Shown here in pieces: positions 44,901-55,878 of a DNA stretch of 64,000 nucleotides; the stretch's first letter is position 1, and every line of letters begins with the position of its first letter. The notes under the pieces were generated by a model. That model made no database searches. It had not been told where the DNA came from and was given only the letters and a program-made list of their open reading frames with translations. Origin of the DNA: Mesotaenium endlicherianum (Eukaryota; Streptophyta; Zygnematophyceae; Zygnematales; Mesotaeniaceae); NCBI GenBank assembly GCA_009602735.1, contig WELA01009720.1:40559-104558 (forward strand). Reading direction: 5' to 3'. Made by a program: the position numbers and the translations under genes.

Positions 44901-45909
44901 ACTACCACCAAAAATTTTGTCGGATAGAGATCCAAGATTCACAAGCCATTTTTGGAAAAATCTCTTCAAGAACTTGGGTACATCGCTGGACGTGTCCAGT
45001 GCCTACCACCCGAAATCAAATGGGCAAATCGAGCATATGAATCGTACCCTAAAGACCTCTCAAAAGGTCTACGTGTCTACTCTGGAGCAAGATTGGGACA
45101 CGTACTTGACCCCACTGGAGTTTGTTTCCAACAACACGACGCAGGCCTCTACCCAGGAGTTCCCATTCTTCCTCAACTATGGCTTCCATCCAACCACGCC
45201 GCTGAGCTTCACGGCTGGCCATGATGAAGTACTTGCAGCAACAAATTTTATGGAGACATTAGAAGGCCCTTACAGCAGCAAAGAAAGCTCTACAACAGGC
45301 GCAAGATGCTCAAAGGAAAGTCGCAAATAGGTCCAGAAGAGAAATTACGTAAAGAGTGGGTGACAACGTTTTACCATCATCCATGAATATTTCTCTAAAC
45401 AACAGGCCTACCGTCAGCAAGTTTTCTCCCAAGTATTTGGGACCCTTCAAGATTATGCAGCAAGTCAACTCCGTTGCTTTCAAGCTAGAACTTCCCCAAA
45501 CTATGCACATCGACCCCGTATGTAATGCTTCCCTCTTCAAGCCATATGTGTTCCTGACAACAAGTTCCCAAGACGATTGACAACCCCACAAGCCCCAGCA
45601 ATAATGGATGATCATTTGGAGTAGAAAGTGGAAGACATAGTGGCTATGAGAAAGTTCAGGAGAGAGCAATATTATTTGATCAAGTGGAAAGGATATCCAG
45701 ATATTGAGAATAGTTGGGTGGCGGCGCACTACCTTGACAAAGTCCAGAGAAAGCTGAAACGCTTCCATGCTGCCAACCCCCATCTTGGACCAGTCCCAAG
45801 TCTCTCTATACAAGCCCAAAGGCATCAGGGAGGCAGCTTGCCACCATCAAGAAGCAGTAGAAAAACCCCTTGGAGGCAGCCTGCAAGAACCACAAAGAGG
45901 GAAAAATGA
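41980..45909 (+). pseudogene. pol: Gag 3' end and decayed pol of gypsy-A copy 4
   Basis: Same order as the intact pol: protease ([10 protein letters not shown] ~42470), RT ([36 protein letters not shown] ~43210-43260, [10 protein letters not shown] ~43530 with the active-site D changed to N), RNase H (~43940-44210), integrase ([21 protein letters not shown]), chromodomain ([20 protein letters not shown] ~45660-45740). There are stops and frameshifts near 43025, 43326, 43705, 43800, 44035 and elsewhere. The changed active site and many breaks make it non-functional. Confidence 0.9.
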
Positions 45910-46678
45910 CATTAGACACTTTTCTCTTCTCACAGTTTCTGGACAGACCACTAAAATTGCTGCTGTTGATAGGTATCTATGCATTACATGCTGAAATTTT
46001 TACTTGGCTGTAGTCCATAAGAAGGCGGTTATTTAGGTCCAAGTTTGGTCAATTGAGAGCATTGGTGAGCGAGATATGTTGCTCTGAGTAGAAGGGAGTC
46101 AGGCTGTTGGCATTATTAGGGGAGAATATACCTTCTGACATTGTGCCCGCCCCTGAATTTGGAATGCTTTAAAAATGAAGACTATGGTAGAAGTTATTAG
46201 TGCGCGCATTTAGAGACTAACTTTGAAAATTTTATAAAAGTATTGAAGGACTCATGATTTTCAGAAGTTTTAGCACAGATTTGGAGGAGTGCCTAGTCTC
46301 TTAGCTCTCATTGATACTCTAGAGATTAGAATGCTCTCACATTTGGTGACCCGGTAGAGTTCTTTGACGCACTCTGTCTGGTGTAAGAATTTTTAGATTT
46401 CAAGCAATTTTGTGCACGCTATGAAGTTTTGAATTCCTGGCAGATTCTGGGCCAACTTGTACAATTTTCTTTATCATGAAGGAGTAGGCTTGCCAATAAG
46501 GTCACACCACCCTCAATCTTGCCTAGTCTATCTTACATGTGTTGCACCTAACTTGGCGCCTTTGACTAATCCTCTTCACATGTGTGTCATCTGACTTGAA
46601 GCTGTTGACTAGTCTGCTCTACATGTATAAGACCTGACTTGACGCGCCGAGACGTCGCTTTTTCAATCGGGAGGGTGA
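45910..46678 (+). other. Non-coding 3' segment of copy 4 with 43-bp repeats
   Basis: Corresponds to 6012-6780 of copy 2; the CTGACTTG-core repeats are at about 46540-46650. No gene. Confidence 0.65.
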
Positions 46679-47161
46679 TGTAGTGATTTGAGTTGTAATA
46701 TATTACTTTGCATATATTTTAATGCTTTTGAATATATTTGGAGTAGTATTGTGTGGAGTCAAGTGTGAATAGATACTCGGTGACTTGGTTCATGTCCTTT
46801 GAACCTTCTAAGGCATTTTTGAAGTTACAGGAAGGACCTAGAAGAACTCCATGTGGCAAAAGTCAAATGTGCCATTTTTAGGTCAAAAAGGACATGTGTA
46901 CATTATCTAGAAAAAGGTGGCAAGTCTTGGGAAACGCATCAACATGCACCTTCCTCAAAATTTCTTATGTAGCAAGTATATAAACAAGAGCTAAATCATT
47001 GAAAGACATTCCGAAATCCCTCTTGTACGTGCCAAATTCCAAAAATATATTAACTTCCAAGAACTCATCTCTCTATCAAGAAGCTACCACTTGTGTTCAA
47101 AGGTCCTTGTCTTAAAAAGTATTCTATTTAATTAAGTACTTTATTTACCTGTTTCACTACA
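46679..47161 (+). repeat. 3' LTR of gypsy-A copy 4
   Basis: 483 bp, TGTAGTG...CACTACA, shortened by small deletions, including loss of the hairpin region near 46930. Confidence 0.9.
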
Positions 47162-47740
47162 GACGGGCATAAGATTTGCAGGCGTGGAGCAATCGCGAGT
47201 GGCTGAACTTGTGCAGCTTCTTTCCAAACAGTAGCGAGTGCATGCGGTATTTACTGTACTGCCTTGCCATCTCTTCTTCCTCGATGCCCGCAGATTGCTT
47301 GGTTGTTCCCCGCTGCCTCAACTTCACCTGTGAGCGTAGCTGTGGCAACCTTTACTCCCTCAATGGTCATATCTAACACCCTGGAGTGAGGGTTGTTGTG
47401 TCCAAATACCTCTTCCTAACAGGCTCGCTCAAAAGGTGTGTTCTCGCATAATATGTTGCCTCCCTCATGGCCTTTTATTCTAGACCCTTCTTCTTCTCCT
47501 CAGAGCGGCCAGAAAGTTGCATCCGGTCGAGTAATGCTTGCGCACATTTGGGGACAGGTTCCTCATAAGGCGGCCACCATCCGGGCACGACTCCGCGAAG
47601 GTGGATTTTAAGACCTATCCTGCACAGCTTTGTCACACCCAAGTTCACTGGAACACAACTTGCCAGCATTCCACCAACGTCGAAGTAATGTCTACAGACG
47701 AGGCAATGTACGAGGCGTGTACAAGATAGAATTGAGCAGG
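47162..47740 (-). other. Host or unclassified sequence between two gypsy-A elements
   Basis: Minus-strand stretches such as GWWPPYEEPVPKCAQALLDR (near 47530-47590) and KLRQRGTTKQSAGIEEEEMA (near 47270-47330) look protein-like in composition, but I recognise no family and frames are broken. It may be a decayed gene fragment. Confidence 0.3.
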
Positions 47741-48191
47741 TGTAGTGATTTGAGTTATTATACATTAGTTTGCATATATTTTAATGTTTTCAAATATATT
47801 TGGAGTAGTATTGTGTGGAGTCAAGTGTGAATAGGTACTCTAGTAACTTGGTTCATGTCCTTTGAACCTTCCAAGGCATTTTCGAATTTTAGGTCAAAAG
47901 GACATGTGTACATTATTCTAGAAAGAGGTGGCAAGTTTTGGGATGTGTTGGGTGCCAACACATCAACATACACCTTCCTAGAAATTACTTATGTAGCAAG
48001 TATATAAACAAGAGCTAGAACATAGAAAGACATTCCAGAATCACTCTTGTACTTGCCAAAATCCAGAAATATATTAACTTTCAAGAAGCCATCTCTCTTT
48101 CAAGAAGCTACCACTTGTGTTCAAAGATCCTTGTCTTGAATAGATAAAGTATTCTGTTTTACTAAGTACTTTATCTATCTGTTTCACTACA
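47741..48191 (+). repeat. 5' LTR of gypsy-A copy 3
   Basis: TGTAGTG...CACTACA. About 50 bp around the GAACTCCATGTGGCAAAAG block are missing compared with other copies. The TATA-like TATATAA is at 48001-48007, and the hairpin is intact near 47942-47964. Confidence 0.92.
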
Positions 48192-48228
48192 GTGGTATCG
48201 GAGCTAGGCACTTTGGTAGCACAAGAAG

Positions 48229-49509
48229 ATGGCCGATCCTCAAGACCAACAGCAAGCTTTCGAAGGAAGCCCTTCCTCTCCAAGACACCCTCCTCCAGCG
48301 CCGATGGGAGAGCCCACTCAAGAAAATCTGCAACAACAAGAAGCACCACAAGGAGGAGCACACCCTCCTCCAGCGTCGATGGGAGAGCCTACTCAAGGAA
48401 ATCTGCAACAACAAGAAGCACCACAAGGAGGAGCACCGTCAAATCCCGTGGCAGCCGCTATAGCAAAGTTGACCCCACCACAAGGAGTTCCCGCAAATGA
48501 GTGGGCAGCCTTCCTAATGACCGTCCACAACCAAGTGGGCTTGGCCACCTATGAAGCAACCGTGCAAGCGTCAAGAGAAGCTATGGCTGCCATGGTTGCC
48601 CCTATTGCGAGCAATGCTCAAAATCCAGCCCCGGCTCAAGCGCCTCCACAAGAGCCAACGAGAGCAAGGAAACTCATCAAGCCCGGCAAACCCGACACTT
48701 TCAACCCCGGGAAAGGTGCCAACCTGAATTTATGGCTCTACCAAGTGGAGACGTACCTCGCGTTCCTTGAAGTACCCGAGGAGGACTACGTTCCCTTTGC
48801 CGTTACCTTACTTAGAGGAGCAGCAACATCATGGTGGCGTAACTATCAAGCGGCTATATATCAAGCTATGGCGCACCCCATGCTCGGCCAAGAGCCCCCA
48901 CCATCATATGCAAGATGGGCAGATTTTCGTGAGGCCCTCAAGAAGCAATTCATGCCCATCAATGCGGAGAAGATTGCCCGAGGAAAGCTCCACCATCTCA
49001 AGCAAACGACGTCCGTTCAAGAGTATACATCCAGATTTCACGCCCTCACTCTTGAGATCCCCAACATGTCTCTCGAGGAGAAGATTGACCGTTACATCTT
49101 TGGCCTCAAACCCAAGGTGGCAAAGGAAGTGGAGTTACGCGACTTGACGGACTTCTCAAAGATCATTGAAGTGGCCCAAAAGGTGGATACCTTGGATTTC
49201 AAGCACTCCGTGCCTTCATCTTCACGGGTACCGACGACGCGGGTGTACGCAGCCCCTTCCACATCCGAATCTGGACCCACACCCATGGAAATCGGAGTTA
49301 TTAAAAGGGACCCCGCGGCTGCCCGGAAGAGTGGAAGACCCTCCAATGACACTTATGATGCAAGAAACCAGCAAGGAGTGAAAGCAAGACTCTCCCCGGC
49401 TGAAAAAGAAGCTCTCATGACGGCTGGACTATGCTTTTATTGCAAGGAAAAGGGCCATCGTGCACTTTCATGCCCCAAAAAGTTGTCAAAAAACGGACAG
49501 CGCCGGTAG
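48229..49509 (+). CDS. gag: Gag polyprotein, gypsy-A copy 3 (intact)
   Basis: 426 residues, essentially identical to copy 2 Gag, with both PQ-rich repeats, the capsid-like region and the zinc knuckle [14 protein letters not shown]. With no RT in this element it could only move by using enzymes from an intact relative such as copy 2. The A AAA AAC slip site is at 49488-49494, before the TAG stop. Confidence 0.95.
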   Translation: MADPQDQQQAFEGSPSSPRHPPPAPMGEPTQENLQQQEAPQGGAHPPPASMGEPTQGNLQQQEAPQGGAPSNPVAAAIAKLTPPQGVPANEWAAFLMTVHNQVGLATYEATVQASREAMAAMVAPIASNAQNPAPAQAPPQEPTRARKLIKPGKPDTFNPGKGANLNLWLYQVETYLAFLEVPEEDYVPFAVTLLRGAATSWWRNYQAAIYQAMAHPMLGQEPPPSYARWADFREALKKQFMPINAEKIARGKLHHLKQTTSVQEYTSRFHALTLEIPNMSLEEKIDRYIFGLKPKVAKEVELRDLTDFSKIIEVAQKVDTLDFKHSVPSSSRVPTTRVYAAPSTSESGPTPMEIGVIKRDPAAARKSGRPSNDTYDARNQQGVKARLSPAEKEALMTAGLCFYCKEKGHRALSCPKKLSKNGQRR

Positions 49510-50365
49510 GCCAGGAGCCTACCACCCCAAGACCCACTTCACAAGAAGGCAACTAGCCATGTGAGGTGGAGACCCCCGTTGAAGACGACGTTCCAGCCCC
49601 AATAAGTTTGAGAGGTTACCTTGGAGGAGAGAAGGTCCACATCTTGGTGGATAGCGGAGCTCAAGGCAACTTCATTGCTGCAGATTTTGCCACCAAGCAC
49701 GGAATTACTATGCGAACTCTTGACCACGACGAGGAGATTATGATGCCCGATGGATTCTCCTATACTACCCCTTCCAAGAAGACGTACCCCTTGGCACTCT
49801 CTAACAAGTCCTTCAAGGATAGAGTTGTGTTCTCCCCCATGCCATTGGGCAAGTACGACGTCATCTGTAGTGATTTGAGTTATTATATATTGGTATGCAT
49901 ATATTTTAATGTTTTCAAATATATTTGGAGTGGTTTTGTGTGGAGTCAAGTGTGAATAGGTACTCTAGTAACTTGGTTCATGTCCTTTGAACCTTCCAAG
50001 GCATTTTCAAAGTTAGAGGAAAGACCTAGAAGAACTCCATGTGGCAAAAGTCAGATGTGCCATTTTTAGGTCAAAAGGACATGTGTACATTATTCTAGAA
50101 AGAGGTGGCAAGTTTTGGGATGTGTTGGGTGCCAACACATCAACATACACCTTCCTAGAAATTACTTATGTAGCAAGTATATAAACAAGAGCTAGAACAT
50201 AGAAAGACATGGCAGAATCACTCTTGTACTTGCCAAAATCCAGAAATATATTAACTTTCAAGAAGCCATCTCTCTTTCAAGAAGCTACCACTTGTGTTCA
50301 AAGATCCTTGTCTTGAATAAAGTATTCTATTTTACTAAGTACTTTATCTATGTGTTTCACTACAT
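49510..50365 (+). pseudogene. Protease region of copy 3, interrupted by solo LTR
   Basis: The -1 frame after gag continues with [20 protein letters not shown] and [20 protein letters not shown], then is cut at 49866 by a solo LTR. It also shows a small change near 49555 (TAGCCATGTGAGG). After the LTR the protein wording resumes with [16 protein letters not shown]. Confidence 0.85.
49866..50364 (+). repeat. Gypsy-A solo LTR (499 bp) nested in copy 3
   Basis: Flanked by TCATC at 49861-49865 and 50365-50369, a perfect 5-bp duplication of the host pol sequence. The hairpin stem is at 50119-50128 and 50132-50141. Same family as its host element. Confidence 0.95.
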
Positions 50366-50568
50366 CATCCTAGGGACGCCTTGGTTGACCAAGCACAACC
50401 CCCAAGTTGATTGGAGGACCGGTACTATCAAGATCAAGAATGACATCACTTCAAGAATCTGTATTTTGCGCGCAATCCAGAATATCCAGACCCAAGACAT
50501 GGAGAAGCCGGCACTCGAGATACTCTTGTCCGCCCTCCAACTCAAGAGACTTGTGAGGAAGGGACACG

Positions 50569-50679
50569 NNNNNNNNNNNNNNNNNNNNNNNNNNNNNNNN
50601 NNNNNNNNNNNNNNNNNNNNNNNNNNNNNNNNNNNNNNNNNNNNNNNNNNNNNNNNNNNNNNNNNNNNNNNNNNNNNNN
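50569..50679. other. Assembly gap (111 N)
   Basis: Lies within pol of copy 3, between RLVRKGH and LEDYKKVF; intact copies have roughly the same amount of sequence here. Confidence 0.98.
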
Positions 50680-51495
50680 TCTTAGAGGACTACAAAAAAG
50701 TATTCTCCCCGGAATTGCCCAAGGGCTTACCCCCCAAGAGATTCGTAGACCACAAGATAGAGTTGGAGCCCGGAAGCAAGCCCATCTCTCGGCCTACGTT
50801 CAAAATGTCATACACGAAGCTATGGAGATTTTATGGAGACATTAGAAGCAGCCCTTATAGCAGCGAAGAAAGCTCTACAACACGCGCAAGATGCTCAAGC
50901 AAGAGTGGCGAACAGATCCAGAACAGAAATTACGTACAGGGTGGGTGACAACGTGTTACTATCATCCAAGAATTATTCCCTTAACAACAGGTTTGCCAGC
51001 AGCAAGTTCTCTCCCAAGTATTTGGGACCCTTCAAGATTATCCAGCAAGTCAACCCCGTTGCTTTCAAGCTAGAACTTCCCCAGACTATGCACATCGACC
51101 CCGTATTCCACGCTTCCCTCTTCAAGCCGTATGTGCAACCCGACAACAAGTTCCCAGGACGTGTGACAACCCCACCAGCCCCAACAATAGTGGATGATCA
51201 TTTGGAGTACGAAGTGGAAGACATAGTGGCTATAAGAAATTTTAGGAGACAGCAGCAATACTTGATCAAGTGGAAAGGATATCCTGATTCGGAAAATAGT
51301 TGGGTGGCGGCGCACCACCTTGAGAAAGTTCAGAGAAAGTTGAAGTGCTTCCATGCCGCCACCCCTCATCTTAGACCAGCCCCAAGTCTCTCTACTAAAA
51401 GCCCGAACACTTCAGGGAGGCAGCCTGCCACCATCAAGAAGCAGCAGAAGACCCCTTGGAGGCAGCCTGCAAGAACAAGAAAGAGGAAAAATTGA
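50680..51495 (+). pseudogene. Pol remnant of copy 3: deletion junction and integrase C-terminus/chromodomain ORF
   Basis: Reads [20 protein letters not shown], then KMSYTKL, where intact pol continues into RT; instead it jumps near 50818-50833 to the [15 protein letters not shown] region after the integrase core. About 2.1 kb of pol is lost relative to copy 2. The downstream ORF 50833-51495 (220 residues) is open and keeps the chromodomain ([38 protein letters not shown]) and basic tail RTRKRKN. Whether this ORF is ever translated is unknown. Confidence 0.88.
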
Positions 51496-52267
51496 CATAA
51501 GACACTCTTCTCTTCTTGCAGTTTCTAGACAGAAAAAAATAAAACTGCTACTGGTGATAAATCTCTGCGTAATAAATTCTGAAAAGTTACATGGCCGTTT
51601 TCCATGAGTAGCCGGTAATTTAGAGTCCAAGTTTGCTCAATTTGGAGCACTGGTGAGAGAGATATGATGCTCTAAGTAGAAGGGGATCAGGCTGCTTGCA
51701 TTGTTAGGGCAGAATATGCCTTCTGACATTGTGCCCTCCCCTGAACTTGGAATGCTTTGAAAGTCAAGACTCTGGTAGAACATGTTACAGCGCCTATTTG
51801 GAGACTTACTTTGCATAATTTGGAGAAGTATAGAAGGACTTGTGATTTTCAGAAGTTTCTGCACAGATTTGGAGGAGTACCTACTCTCTCAGCTCTCAAC
51901 GACACTCCAGAAATTAGAATGCTCTCAAATTTGGTGACCCGGTAAACTTCTCCGACGCGGTCTGTCTGGCACTCAAACGTTTAGATTTGGAGCAGTTCTG
52001 TGGACGATATGTATTTTTGAGTTCTATGGCAGATTCTGGGCCAACTTGTACAATTTTCTTTATCACTAAGGAGTAGGCTAGCCAATAAGGTCACACCACC
52101 TACGACCTTGCCTAGTCTACCTTACATGCGTAGCACCTGACTTGGCGCCTTTGACTAGTCCTCTTCACATGTGTGGCATCTGACTTGAAACTGTTGACTA
52201 GTTTGCTCCACATGTGTAAGACCTGACTTGACGTGCCGAGACGTCGCTTTTTCTACCGGGGGGGTGA
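51496..52267 (+). other. Non-coding 3' segment of copy 3 with 43-bp repeats
   Basis: CTGACTTG cores at 52137, 52180 and 52223 give a 43-bp period; a G-rich tract sits just before the LTR. No gene. Confidence 0.7.
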
Positions 52268-52766
52268 TGTAGTGATTTGTGTTATTATATATTAGTTTGC
52301 ATATATTTTAATGTTTTCAAATATATTGGGAGTAGTATTGTGTGGAGTCAAGTGTGAATAGGTACTCTAGTAACTTGGTTCATGTCCTTTGAACCTTCCA
52401 AGGCATTTTCAAAGTTAGAGGAAAGACCTAGAAGAACTCCATGTGGCAAAAGTCGAATGTTCCATTTTTAGGTCAAAAGGACATGTGTACATTATTCCAG
52501 AAAGAGATGGCAAGTTTTGGGATGTGTTGGGTGCCAACACATCAACATACAATTTCCTAGAAATTAATTATGTAGCAAGTATATAAACAAGAGCTAGAAC
52601 ATAGAAAGACATTTCAGAATCACTCTTGGACTTGCCAAAATCCAGAAATATATTAACTTTCAAGAAGCCATTTCTCTTTCAAGAAGCTACCACTTGTGTT
52701 CAAAGATCCTTGTGTTGAATAAAGTGTTCTATTTGACTAAGTACTTTATCTATCTGTTTCACTACA
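52268..52766 (+). repeat. 3' LTR of gypsy-A copy 3
   Basis: 499 bp, TGTAGTG...CACTACA. It carries the ~50 bp missing from the 5' LTR, so the 5' deletion happened after insertion or the ends come from different elements. Confidence 0.92.
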
Positions 52767-54059
52767 ATAGGTATTCGCAGCCATAGCATGCTTGAGAGCG
52801 GAGGAATTCATCGTGAAGCGGAGTGCGATTATGGGCATAAGCATGCGTGTAAGATTGTCAGCAAGAGTTCAGATGACCTTTGCCATAGGTGTAGCTTAGA
52901 ATTCAGTGAGCCACATTACAAGCACTGTCTCCACAAGTTACGCTAGCCTCAAGAACCGTCGCATAGCTCCTCCTGCCTTTTGGTCCCATTGTAGCCCTCA
53001 TGGATGTGAATCGAATGAATAGAACAGAAGTTTGTCTTGCGATTGTAGCAAGTTTTTTTGATAAATCAGAAAATATTGCAATCAATGGGATGGTGGGGTG
53101 CTCCGCGGTGTGTGATCGACGCATTGAGTGGGAACTCCCCTCAAAAATCTGTATGAAATAGCGCGCGTGCAAAATTCAAAGATTTAGAATAGGGCCTTGA
53201 AATTAGTATCTCAAAATTTCAACAGTGACTTAGCACCATTTAATAGATTAAATATGTCTCATTAGCAACCGAGAGTCAAACCCCAGGAAAATTAGTGACA
53301 AAATTTCAAAATTTTAGGGGCCTGAATTCAAAAATCTGGAAAAAGTAGCGCCAGTTTCCACCCCATGGATCGACGTGTGTGTTTCAGTGTGTTTGCACCA
53401 GTTTGCACCTTTTGAAATCAAACGTCGGAGAGCCACAAGGTTGATTTCCAAAGCGTTGCACACGTACCGACAAAGTCAAACCCTGGTCTATGTTGTCAAC
53501 TAGATGAACGCGGCATGTATTTTACATTGCAACAGCTTGCTGTCCCTTTGCATGCAAGAATAAATTCTCACACAAATTAATGTGTCTCCACATTCTGCAA
53601 GCAAGTTGCTAATGGGGCACAACGACGCCTTCCTCTAAGAAACACCACCTAAAGTTCTGCCGCAGCCCTTGCAACTCCCCAAAGATGCAGTCTTTTTTTA
53701 CGCAGAAGTCCTTATCAATCAACAATATACGATTGCGCTTGCAACATCCAAAGCGAAAACATGTATGCCAGCATGCATGGAGCAGGTGAGAGAGAACGGT
53801 ATGACTGCATGCATAAGCATTGCAATGTGGGCTCTACGTGATTGTCTCCCTCACAAAAACTGCGCCCATTGGCAGATATGCGCACGATCGTGGGGAGCCA
53901 CGTGCCGAAATGTTTCAGAGCGACGAGGGGTGGGTTTCGTGCACTCATTCACCTGTTTATTGCCCATTAACTTGTTCAGCTTTGTGAGGCTAGAAGCCAA
54001 TTTTGATTGAATAAGCTTCATAATGTGGCAACGAGATCGGGACCTCACCTAGCGCAAGC
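52767..54059. other. No confident gene
   Basis: Several short ORFs without motifs. Near 53140-53190 and 53315-53370 a loosely repeated CAAAAATCTG...GTAGCGC block occurs. Possibly upstream sequence of the F-box/LRR-like gene. Confidence 0.4.
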
Positions 54060-55878
54060 ATGAACTCGCCATCCAAGGATACGAGCAAGCAGCATATGGA
54101 TGCTACCAAAGATGGAAGACATAAACGTGGTGCTAGCACCCAGTTCCTAGATGGTGGAAGGCAGGCACACGCATCACCCAAGAAGCAGAAGAAGCAGCGG
54201 AGGGGGAGCGGCAACATAGGATCTGGCACGCACATTTCCAACCTGCAAGATCTTGGACTGAACAACATTCTCCTTCGCGCCTCGCGGCAGCATCATATTT
54301 GTTCACACCATGTGGTTCAATCCATAGAGCTGGTGCATGCATTGATATCTGTTGCAAACGGTGGGAGAAGACCCTGCTTCTCAATTGCAAGGCTGCATCC
54401 ACTGTCATCGACAAGGACTACGAGGCGACGATCCATCAACTTGGCAAGCTCAATGAGGTGACGGACGTTTGCATATATCTTGGGTGCGGCGACCCAGCAT
54501 AAAATTATAGGGCATGCTGAATAGGACCCACAGATAACATCGTTCAGTTTCATTGTGGAGCAACAGCTGGGTATGAAGCAGCACCTGGTGGAGTTTGTGG
54601 AGAGGAGGAAGAACGTGCACCGCCTGTCTGTCGTTTACAATCTCAGGGCGACGTGGGTCAATATTCACGATGGTGATTGGCGTGACGCCAAGTTGGAGGT
54701 AGCCTACCTCGCGAATATGGACTTTGGCTCTCGACATACATATGAGGTGCTGGAATTGGACCTCACCGGCTTATATTGAGGAATTCCGGGTTGGAGGCCG
54801 ACGCCGACAATGATGCCCCTTAGCCCGGCCATTTTGACCTTACCAGAACTGAGAGTGTTGGCTCTGGCATTTTCCGTGTGTGACATCTCCGTGCCAAATT
54901 GGTTGACCTCGTGCACAACACTGCTTGCTTTGGATGCTCACGTTACGAGCCTTCAGCCACGCGGTGTGTTGTCCACCTGGCAGATATTGTCAGCAGTACG
55001 AGAGTTGCACCTTCACAATAACGTGGTATGTACCTTGCAGATTCAAGGGCCTCACTGTTGGCATAATCGGTTCACTCGCTGGGGCCCCCCTCTATGGTCG
55101 TGTAAACTATGATCATTCCTGCTTTGAGACAAGCAATCGGCGTTGTTGACGATTTGCAGGACAATAACTTTTTAGATCAACTAAAGCTCTTCTCAAGGAC
55201 CACATGTATGTCGACGCTGTCAATAGAATGGAGTTGGATTAAAGTGGATGATGATGGCCCAGTTCCAGCTCCTAAACTGAAGTTGCCCATGACAGTCCTA
55301 AGTCTCACCCTCAAGGGCCAGCGCGTACCCAAGATTGAGAACCGCTTGCCTTTTGTGGAGGTACGCAGAGTCGCCGCTGAGGAGGTAGACTGCAATTTCT
55401 TTGAGTCCACTCCGCACGCGTAAAGAGTCAATCTTAATCTGGGAGGCGACATTGCCTGGCCGTCTTTCGAGTTCTTGACCAGAATCAAGCATTTGCACCT
55501 GGAGTGGCAGTTGCGAAATGATGGCGAAGATCAAGGCCCTGTACTGTGCACGAATGGGCCATGGGCTTGTTCTTTGCAGAGTGTAGTGGTGGTGAGCTGC
55601 CGTGTGATTCCACTCTTAGAAGGCCTCTTAGACATGCATAGCCACTTAGCTATGACAATCCACTGCAACTGCACCAACGCAAAAGACAATTGGTTTTGCA
55701 GCGTCAATCGGTGGGCTTAATGGAGGCCCGGCTACGACGAAGAGCCATTTGAAGGGAATGCGGGCACTACTTTCCACGCGTACAGCTCCGCCCACAATTA
55801 TCTACAGGGCCAAAAGAGACATCTCCCCGTGTGCCGCAACGTGCATGCAGACACATTACTCAGCCTTTTGAAGTGAGG
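54060..55878 (+). pseudogene. Broken F-box/leucine-rich-repeat-like gene
   Basis: From ATG 54060: a basic N-terminus (SPKKQKKQRRG, nuclear-signal-like), then SNLQDLGLNNILLRAS, which resembles an F-box start. After a frameshift near 54290 it reads CCKRWEKTLLLNCKAA. Leucine-patterned repeats follow: NVHRLSVVYNLRATWVNI, YEVLELDLTGLY-stop, LPELRVLALAFSVC, ALDAHVTSLQPRG, LHLHNNVV. It continues after a probable intron near 55158 with LSLTLKGQRVPKIENRLP and ITRIKHLHLEWQL-type text. In-frame stops at 54777, 55421 and 55718, and the frameshift, suggest a pseudogene, though unrecognised introns could remove some. F-box/LRR proteins select substrates for SCF ubiquitin ligases. Confidence 0.45.

Larger units (their letters stand above)
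32618..47161 (+). mobile_element. Old gypsy-A copy 4, split by a hAT element
   Basis: Plus strand: 5' LTR 32618-33120, primer site 33122-33133, gag 33155-34004 continued at 41980-42330, pol 42360-45909, 43-bp-repeat 3' segment, 3' LTR 46679-47161. Without the 7.97-kb hAT it would be about 6.6 kb, the family length. Pol has many stops and frameshifts and the LTRs are more diverged than in copy 2, so it is older. The flanks ATATG (left) and GACGG (right) do not match. Confidence 0.9.
47741..52766 (+). mobile_element. Gypsy-A copy 3: intact gag, internal pol deletion
   Basis: Plus strand: 5' LTR 47741-48191 (451 bp, carrying an internal ~50-bp deletion), primer site, gag 48229-49509, protease region to 49865, a solo LTR insertion 49866-50364, more pol with a gap, then a deletion from the start of RT to the end of the integrase core, the chromodomain ORF 50833-51495, 43-bp repeats, 3' LTR 52268-52766. 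The flanks GCAGG and ATAGG match at only three of five positions. Confidence 0.9.

Noticed and set aside
53669-54010. 113-residue plus-strand ORF
   Set aside because: No recognisable motif, antisense ORFs of equal length, and no splice context tying it to the downstream F-box/LRR-like gene.
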